Positions 14,601 to 19,125 of a stretch of 19,125 nucleotides of DNA are shown one piece after another. Each line of letters starts with the position of its first letter. The first letter of the stretch is position 1. Origin of the DNA: VFKE01 sp031400955 (GTDB lineage: Bacteria; Verrucomicrobiota; Verrucomicrobiia; Verrucomicrobiales; Verrucomicrobiaceae); NCBI GenBank assembly GCA_031400955.1, contig JANNQW010000247.1, positions 1 to 19,125 on the forward strand, in the 5' to 3' direction. Position numbers and translations under genes: made by a program. Below the pieces are notes generated by a model, which saw nothing but the letters and a program-made list of their open reading frames with translations, ran no database searches and was not told the DNA's origin.

Positions 14601-15620
14601 TCAGATTTTTGCCGCCGCCAGGCTGGAGGGCAGCGGTTTGTCCTGGGCGGGGACATTTTCCAGCAGGCGGGCTACGACCAGATCTGGCGTCATGCCTTCG
14701 AGTTTGGCACCGTAATCGAGCAATAGACGATGGCGCAGCACGGCGGGAGCGGCGGCGCGCACATCTTCGAAGCTGGCATTGAGGCGCCTCTCCATCAGCG
14801 CGCGTCCTTTTGATGCCGCGGCCAGTGCCAGGGCGGCGCGCGGGCTGGCACCGTATTTCACTCCGGCGGCGTGTGGTTCGCCGGGGTGTGTGGCCTTGAC
14901 GAGTCGCGCGATGAAATTCGCCACCGGCTGGGGCATGAAAACTCGGCGGGTGAGATCGAGCAACGCATTGAATTGCTCCGCGTTCATCACTGGGTGCACC
15001 TCCGGCTCTTCGCCGATCTCGCGATTGAGCACGATTTTCTCCAGTGTGGCGGCGTCGTTCGTGCGCACGTCGAGCTTGAAAAGGAAGCGGTCGAGCTGGG
15101 CTTCTGGAAGGGGATAGGTGCCTTCGAGTTCGATGGGATTTTGCGTGGCCAGCACGAAGAACGGCGCGGGAAGAATATGGGATTCGCCCATCACGGTGAC
15201 GCGGCGTTCCTGCATGGCTTCGAGCAAGGCTGATTGTGTCTTGGGCGAGGCGCGGTTGATTTCATCCGCGAGCACGAGGTTGGCAAAGATCGGTCCCGGC
15301 TGAAACACGAAGCGCCGCGTGCCGTCCACATCTTGGAGCATCGGGTTGCCCGTGATATCGCCCGGCAGCAAGTCCGGCGTGAACTGGATGCGCTTAGCCT
15401 GGAGATCGAGCGCCTTGGCCAGGCCTTTTACGAGTTCCGTTTTGCCGAGACCCGGCAGACCTTCGAGAAGCAGATGCCCGCGAGCGAGCAGACCGGTGAT
15501 GACGTGATTAATGAGTTCGTCCTGCCCGAACAAAACCGATTGCAACGCGACGCGCAGACGGGAGATGTTTTCAGCAGCAGAGTTGGCTTCGGATTCGGTG
15601 AGGTGGGATGCTGGGGTCAT
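14601..15620 (-). CDS. MoxR-family AAA+ ATPase
   Basis: 339 residues, the usual MoxR size. Walker A is GLPGLGKT (54-61), Walker B LVLADE (115-120), sensor 1 lies in FFVLATQNP (154-162), and the family block EGTYPLPEAQLDRFLF follows, with the C-terminal lid domain carrying GASPRAALAL. MoxR ATPases act as chaperone-like remodelers that insert metal cofactors or assemble vWA-domain partners. The DUF58/vWA partner is encoded at the end of the same operon. The ATG overlaps the previous stop codon in an ATGA junction, so translation is coupled. AAAGAGA about ten bases before the ATG may serve as a weak ribosome binding site. Cytoplasmic. Confidence 0.95.
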   Translation of the reverse strand: MTPASHLTESEANSAAENISRLRVALQSVLFGQDELINHVITGLLARGHLLLEGLPGLGKTELVKGLAKALDLQAKRIQFTPDLLPGDITGNPMLQDVDGTRRFVFQPGPIFANLVLADEINRASPKTQSALLEAMQERRVTVMGESHILPAPFFVLATQNPIELEGTYPLPEAQLDRFLFKLDVRTNDAATLEKIVLNREIGEEPEVHPVMNAEQFNALLDLTRRVFMPQPVANFIARLVKATHPGEPHAAGVKYGASPRAALALAAASKGRALMERRLNASFEDVRAAAPAVLRHRLLLDYGAKLEGMTPDLVVARLLENVPAQDKPLPSSLAAAKI

Positions 15621-16957
15621 TTGAAATATCTCTTTAGCACTTCCCGCTCCGCGGGCATGAGCGAATTCTGCCAGACGGCGCTGCCGCCGTCACCGGCGTT
15701 CTGGATTGCGCCGCCTTGTTTCGCGCCTTGATAGGCGTTCTTGTCCACGTCGTGTTTTCCGTCGGTCACGGCCAGCACATCGGCGGGCGCGGCGCGTTCA
15801 ACGTCAAGTTCCGTGGGGACGGTCTCGGTTTTTTTCGTGGCCAGATTGGTTTCATCCTTTTTGAAGAACATTTCGGCATCGCCGCGTCCGCGATTGATGC
15901 CTCCGGTGCCGGGGTCGCCGTCGCCGTCTTTGCCGTTCTTACCTTCCTTGCCGTCTCCTTTGCCCGCTGTGGGGATGCCGGAGGGATCGAAGCCCTCACA
16001 ATTTCCCAGACATTTACTGAGCGACTCGCTGTTTTTCTTCAATTGCTCGGCGAGCTTTTGCATTTGCTCCTTCGACATTCCCTTCAAATCCGACGGTTTC
16101 ATGTTCTGCAACTGCTGGAGCAATTGCTCGTTCGGTTTCATGCCGCCAGCCGCGAGATTGGACGCCGCCTGTTCAAGTCCCGCGGCCAAAGAGTCCTTTA
16201 CCGCCTGCGGCACGGAGTCGCCCATGGCCTGCAAGGCCGAGGCTGCACGCTGGCCATCCGCGAGGTTCTCCGCAAGTTCGCGCAACTCGGCGGCGGTCTG
16301 TTCTTTGAGATTGCCTGCGGCTTCGAGGCTGCCGTGTTCATACCAGTTTTCAGCAGGCCTTTTCAGGAGGTCGGCGATTTTCTTGTCCACTTCCTCGGCG
16401 GATTTTTCTTCGACCGCTTCTTCTTTGCGCAACTCCTGCACCCATTGCTCCACATCTTTCACCGCGGATGGCTTCTCGATGATACGTTTCTTAAACGCCG
16501 CGCCTTCCGACATCGGGACCCAGGCGGAGAGCAGGAGCATCGCGATCGTGAAGATCAGAACCCCCAGCGGTCGTTGCCAGCGCCAGTGCACCGGCCACTC
16601 GATTTTTTCCACTTCGGCAGGCCACTCTCCCACGCCTACCGCAGCTGCGCTGAGACGCGTCTTTAATCCCAGCGCATCCTCAAGTCGCACCCGCGCGGCA
16701 TCGGGTGATTCAAAACGTCGCCGTTCGACGAGCCACGCGATCAGGCCGCCGAGACTTAGGGTCACTGCAAGCGTGATCCATACCCAGCGCAATTGGTCGG
16801 GCTGCATCCAACGCACCAGCAGCACGGCTATCGAGCCAGTGATGGCCGCCGCCATGAGCCAGACCGTCCAGCGTTCCAGCCACCAGCCGAGGTTGATGCG
16901 ACGCGAGAGCGCAGCGGAGGCTGACTGCCAGAAGCGGGATTGGTTATTTGATGACAC
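15617..16957 (-). CDS. Membrane-anchored coiled-coil protein, first gene of the MoxR operon
   Basis: 446 residues from GTG 16957. No ATG exists nearby in frame except 17158, which lies in the repeat element and would add a leader unlike protein; a -35/-10 pair ends 7 bases before this GTG. Three hydrophobic segments are visible: about 31-49, 57-77 and 130-148. The remainder is polar: a long Glu/Lys/Ala-rich helical, probably coiled-coil part (VEQWVQELRKEEAVEEKSAEEVDKK and following), a Met/Gln/Leu-rich stretch, a KCLGNCEG cysteine pair, and a Gly/Asp/Lys-rich linker (GKGDGKEGKNGKDGDGDPG). This architecture matches the uncharacterised DUF4175/Bat-associated membrane proteins beside MoxR genes in general form only. 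It overlaps moxR by 4 bases. A scaffold or sensor role is inferred. Confidence 0.75.
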   Translation of the reverse strand: MSSNNQSRFWQSASAALSRRINLGWWLERWTVWLMAAAITGSIAVLLVRWMQPDQLRWVWITLAVTLSLGGLIAWLVERRRFESPDAARVRLEDALGLKTRLSAAAVGVGEWPAEVEKIEWPVHWRWQRPLGVLIFTIAMLLLSAWVPMSEGAAFKKRIIEKPSAVKDVEQWVQELRKEEAVEEKSAEEVDKKIADLLKRPAENWYEHGSLEAAGNLKEQTAAELRELAENLADGQRAASALQAMGDSVPQAVKDSLAAGLEQAASNLAAGGMKPNEQLLQQLQNMKPSDLKGMSKEQMQKLAEQLKKNSESLSKCLGNCEGFDPSGIPTAGKGDGKEGKNGKDGDGDPGTGGINRGRGDAEMFFKKDETNLATKKTETVPTELDVERAAPADVLAVTDGKHDVDKNAYQGAKQGGAIQNAGDGGSAVWQNSLMPAEREVLKRYFK

Positions 16958-16964
16958 GGACGAG

Positions 16965-16994
16965 ATGGTAACGGCTCCGGACCTGTCTTGGCAA
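16965..16994 (-). promoter_or_regulatory. Candidate promoter of the seven-gene MoxR/ABC operon
   Basis: On the minus strand TTGCCA (16989-16994, five of six) and TACCAT (16965-16970, four of six) are separated by 18 bases. Transcription would start about seven bases on, at the GTG of the first gene, predicting a leaderless mRNA and agreeing with the missing Shine-Dalgarno. Found by eye; the -10 match is modest. Confidence 0.33.
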
Positions 16995-17060
16995 CGGGGA
17001 TTTGCTGCAAAAAAATTGAACGCAGGCAGCAACCGGCGGCGTCTTTGGAGTTCCGTTCGA

Positions 17061-17157
17061 TGAAAGGAGCGCGGGCACTCTTGCCCGCCATGAAATATCA
17101 AGGCGGCGCAGCCGCAAAGTTGGACGTGGCGGACAGGAGTGTCCGCGCTCCCTTTCA
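17061..17157. repeat. MITE-like inverted-repeat element with a hairpin in each arm
   Basis: The left arm 17061-17089 (TGAAAGGAGCGCGGGCAC...) and the right arm 17128-17157 are near-perfect inverted copies, differing by one inserted G and three substitutions. Each arm also folds on itself: GCGGGCA-CTCT-TGCCCGC on the left, and the copy GCGGACA-CTCC-TGTCCGC on the right. The G-C to A-T change keeps both stems paired, which implies selection on structure. The 38-base centre contains GGCGGCGCAGCCGC and no gene. No flanking duplication is evident. It is non-coding and sits between tadA and the MoxR operon. I recall similar elements as dispersed repeats in Verrucomicrobia, unverified here. Confidence 0.75.
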
Positions 17158-17203
17158 AGCTACGGTCTGCGAAGTCACAATCGGTCGCGTGAAACCAGTT
17201 ATA

Positions 17204-17734
17204 TTAGTTTTCCGCAGTGCCTTTCGTGTGATCTACGCCGTTGGACTTGCGTTCGCGGGCCTCCTTAAAGAAGGCTTTCAGCATCTGCACGCAGTCTTCA
17301 CCGAGCACGCCGGAGGTGATCTCGCTGCGATGGTTCAGATTGGGCGACTGCAGGAGATTCCACATACCGCCTGCCGCGCCGCCCTTGGGATCGGGGCAGC
17401 CGAAGATCACGCGCCGGACCCGACAGTGCATGATGGCACCGGCGCACATGGGGCATGGTTCTTTCGTGACGTAGAGATCGCATTCATTGAGCCGCCAGTC
17501 GCCCATGGCGGACTGTGCTTGCGTCAGCGCAATCATCTCCGCATGAGCGGTTGCGTCTTTTAAAGTTTCCACTTGGTTCCAGGCCCGGGCGATGACGTGG
17601 TCGCCATGCACGATGACCGCGCCGATGGGCACTTCATCCGCAGCCAGCGCACGCTTCGCCTGGCGCAAGGCCTCGCGCATGTAGCGGTCGTCGGCGCTCT
17701 GGATCAAAGGAATGTTGAGGTCTTCGTCGGGCAT
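17204..17734 (-). CDS. tadA: tRNA-specific adenosine deaminase
   Basis: 176 residues from ATG 17734. The frame runs upstream to 17914, but that part lies inside uvrC and has no deaminase character. The cytidine/deoxycytidylate deaminase-fold zinc site is complete: HAE at 64-66 (proton-shuttle Glu66) and PCPMC at 93-97. DEVPIGAVIV and GGMWNLLQ plus LNHRSEITSGVL are TadA-specific segments. It converts A34 to inosine in the anticodon of tRNA-Arg(ACG) so that it can read CGU, CGC and CGA. It starts 13 bases after the uvrC stop, so the two are probably one transcription unit. The start lacks a Shine-Dalgarno, consistent with coupling to uvrC. Confidence 0.93.
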   Translation of the reverse strand: MPDEDLNIPLIQSADDRYMREALRQAKRALAADEVPIGAVIVHGDHVIARAWNQVETLKDATAHAEMIALTQAQSAMGDWRLNECDLYVTKEPCPMCAGAIMHCRVRRVIFGCPDPKGGAAGGMWNLLQSPNLNHRSEITSGVLGEDCVQMLKAFFKEARERKSNGVDHTKGTAEN

Positions 17735-17747
17735 GTGGGAGTGGAAT

Positions 17748-19125
17748 TCAATTCGACCGCTCGCGCAAGAAATTCGCGATCTCCTGTGCGAGCACTTTTC
17801 CAACACCTGGCACCTTGGCGATCTCCTCCGTGCTGGCGCGCCGCAATCGGGCCACGGAACCAAATTCGCGCAAGAGCGCGGTCTTGCGCGCCTGGCTGAC
17901 GCCGGGGCAGTCATCGAGGATGCTTTCCTGCACGCGGCGCTGGAGCAGGAGTTGATGGTAGCCGTTGGCCCAGCGGTGTGCTTCGTCGCGAATGCGTTGG
18001 AGAAGTTTCAATGCGCCTGTGTCATGGCTCAGCACAATGGGTTCGCTGCGTTCTGGGCGGAAAATTTCTTCGTGTTCCTTGGCGAGTCCAATGATCGGAA
18101 GATCATGCAGCCCGAGTCGCTGCAACTCCTGCATCGCCGCAGAAAGCTGGCCCTTGCCGCCATCGACGATGACTAAGTCTGGAAGCCGGACAAATTTTGG
18201 ATTTTGGATTTTGGATTTTGGATTCTCGGATGCTTCCAGGCGTCGCATAGCCTCCAGCACGTCTTCCTGCGTCGCGTCCGCATCTCCCTCGCCAATTTGA
18301 ACGCGGGCCTCCAGCAGGATGCGTGAGTAGCGACGGCGCACGACCTCGCTCATCGAGGCAAAATCATTCTGGCCGCTGACAATCTTGATCCGGTAGCGGC
18401 GGTAGTTCGCGTTGTCGGGCACTCCATTCTTGAAACGTACCATGCTGGCCACGCAATGCGCCTCGCCGATGTTGGCGATGTCGAAGCATTCCATCACAAG
18501 CGGCGGGCGTTCGAGCCCGAGAACCTCCTGCAACTCCGCGAGATCGGCTTCAGGATCGATGGTGCTGGCCACGCGCATGCTCGCGCCGCGCTCAAAGCTG
18601 CGCGTGGGTTTGAGCGTGGTCTTGAAATCCTCGATCATGTCGCGCAGCTCCGCAGCGCGCTCGAAGTCGAGCCTCGCGGCGACCTTCTGCATCTCGGTTT
18701 CCAACGCGGTGATGAGATCGCGTGATTTGCCGCCGAGGAAATCGCAGGCCCGTTCGATGCGTTCGCGATATTCGTCCTGGCTGACGCGCGCGATGCAGGG
18801 AGCGGAGCAGTTTTTGATGATGTCGTTGTGGCAGTGCTTGTAATCGTTCTCGTCGGGCCGGAGCGGGCGGCAGACGCGGAGGCCGAAGTTGCGGTTCATC
18901 CAGTTCAAGGTCGTGCGCAGCGCGGAGGAGTGCGCGTAGGGGCCGAAGTAGCGCGCGCCGTCATCCTTCTTCATCCGCGTCAATGTGAAGCGGGGCAGGG
19001 GATCGGCCATCTGGACTTTCACGAGCAGGTAGCGCTTGTCGTCCTTGAAGCTGATGTTGTATTTCGGGCGGAAGTCCTTGATGAGGCGCATCTCGAGGAT
19101 GAGCGCTTCGGCGTCGTTGCGCACG
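17748..19125 (-). CDS. uvrC: UvrABC system protein C (5' end outside window)
   Basis: 458 residues visible; the first ~65-75 residues, most of the GIY-YIG nuclease domain, lie beyond 19125. It starts in the conserved DAEALILEMRLIKDFRPKYNI segment. The UVR/UvrB-binding motif is EMQKVAARLDFERAAELRDMI. The C-terminal RNase H-like endonuclease keeps its acidic and histidine residues (CFDIANIGE, VIVDGGKGQ, IRDEAHRWA). Two HhH motifs (ILDDCPGVSQARKTALLREFGS and IAKVPGVGKVLAQEIANFL) end the protein. UvrC makes both incisions in nucleotide excision repair together with UvrB on damaged DNA. A heptanucleotide repeat adds NPKSKIQNPK in frame just before the VRLPDLVIVDGG domain. tadA follows after 13 bases. 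Confidence 0.95.
   Translation of the reverse strand, partial: VRNDAEALILEMRLIKDFRPKYNISFKDDKRYLLVKVQMADPLPRFTLTRMKKDDGARYFGPYAHSSALRTTLNWMNRNFGLRVCRPLRPDENDYKHCHNDIIKNCSAPCIARVSQDEYRERIERACDFLGGKSRDLITALETEMQKVAARLDFERAAELRDMIEDFKTTLKPTRSFERGASMRVASTIDPEADLAELQEVLGLERPPLVMECFDIANIGEAHCVASMVRFKNGVPDNANYRRYRIKIVSGQNDFASMSEVVRRRYSRILLEARVQIGEGDADATQEDVLEAMRRLEASENPKSKIQNPKFVRLPDLVIVDGGKGQLSAAMQELQRLGLHDLPIIGLAKEHEEIFRPERSEPIVLSHDTGALKLLQRIRDEAHRWANGYHQLLLQRRVQESILDDCPGVSQARKTALLREFGSVARLRRASTEEIAKVPGVGKVLAQEIANFLRERSN
18194..18221. repeat. Four-copy heptanucleotide tandem repeat inside uvrC
   Basis: ATTTTGG occurs four times without a break at 18194-18221. On the coding strand it reads CCAAAAT x4 and gives ENPKSKIQNPKF. 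Because 7 is not a multiple of 3, three copies return to the starting frame while shifting one copy would break it; here the total length plus flanks is in frame. Heptamers of this kind are dispersed in cyanobacteria and some planctomycetes and verrucomicrobia. It lies in a variable linker before the UvrC endonuclease domain. Confidence 0.9.

Noticed and set aside
15741..17063. 440-residue plus-strand open frame opposite the first MoxR-operon gene
   Set aside because: Ser/Ala/Arg-rich translation without any domain, runs through the repeat-flanking DNA and is antisense to a gene with transmembrane and coiled-coil structure. It is a by-product of GC-rich codon use.
16958..17158. N-terminal extension of the first MoxR-operon gene to ATG 17158
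   Set aside because: That leader would be translated from the inverted-repeat element and has no protein-like pattern; GTG 16957 sits just before the conserved-looking membrane part and after a promoter-like pair.

Overview
The window reads as chromosomal DNA of a moderately GC-rich Gram-negative bacterium, most likely a member of Verrucomicrobiota (Prosthecobacter/Verrucomicrobium type). This is inferred from gene content and style: a planctomycete/verrucomicrobial-type cytochrome c lipoprotein, a GYF-RDD membrane protein, a MoxR/DUF58 operon fused to an ABC-2 exporter whose permeases share a KELRQGL motif, few recognisable Shine-Dalgarno sites, a double-hairpin interspersed element and heptanucleotide repeats. 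No rRNA, tRNA or CRISPR array is visible.

Layout. 1-123: the 5' end of an IS3-family insertion sequence, cut by the window edge. 264-908: a vapBC-type toxin-antitoxin pair (+). 922-2382: gatB (-). 2518-2952: a small cytochrome c-like lipoprotein (+). 3001-4965: three minus-strand genes (helix-hairpin-helix membrane protein, DEDD-type 3'-5' exonuclease, GYF/RDD membrane protein). 4991-5074: nested repeats and a likely terminator. 5079-5393: infA with an unusual basic N-terminal extension. 5480-7543: a large exported protein of unknown function. 7635-8513: a diacylglycerol kinase-like lipid kinase (+).

8627-16957 is the centrepiece: a tightly packed seven-gene minus-strand operon. In transcription order it encodes a membrane-anchored coiled-coil protein, a MoxR AAA+ ATPase, an exported/membrane protein, an ABC ATPase, two paralogous ABC-2 permeases and a DUF58 (von Willebrand A-like) protein. 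Gaps are -4, 14, 5, 4, 10 and 10 bp. It resembles a Bat/MoxR system interleaved with a gliding/export-type ABC transporter and probably acts on the cell envelope, but its substrate cannot be read from the sequence.

17061-17157 holds a MITE-like inverted repeat element. Then come tadA (tRNA A34 deaminase) and uvrC (5' end outside the window), which lie 13 bp apart and are probably co-transcribed. uvrC carries an in-frame heptanucleotide tandem repeat.

Where upstream signals could be judged, several starts look leaderless or nearly so (vapB, the first gene of the MoxR operon, possibly the cytochrome gene). Promoter calls were made by eye and are tentative.
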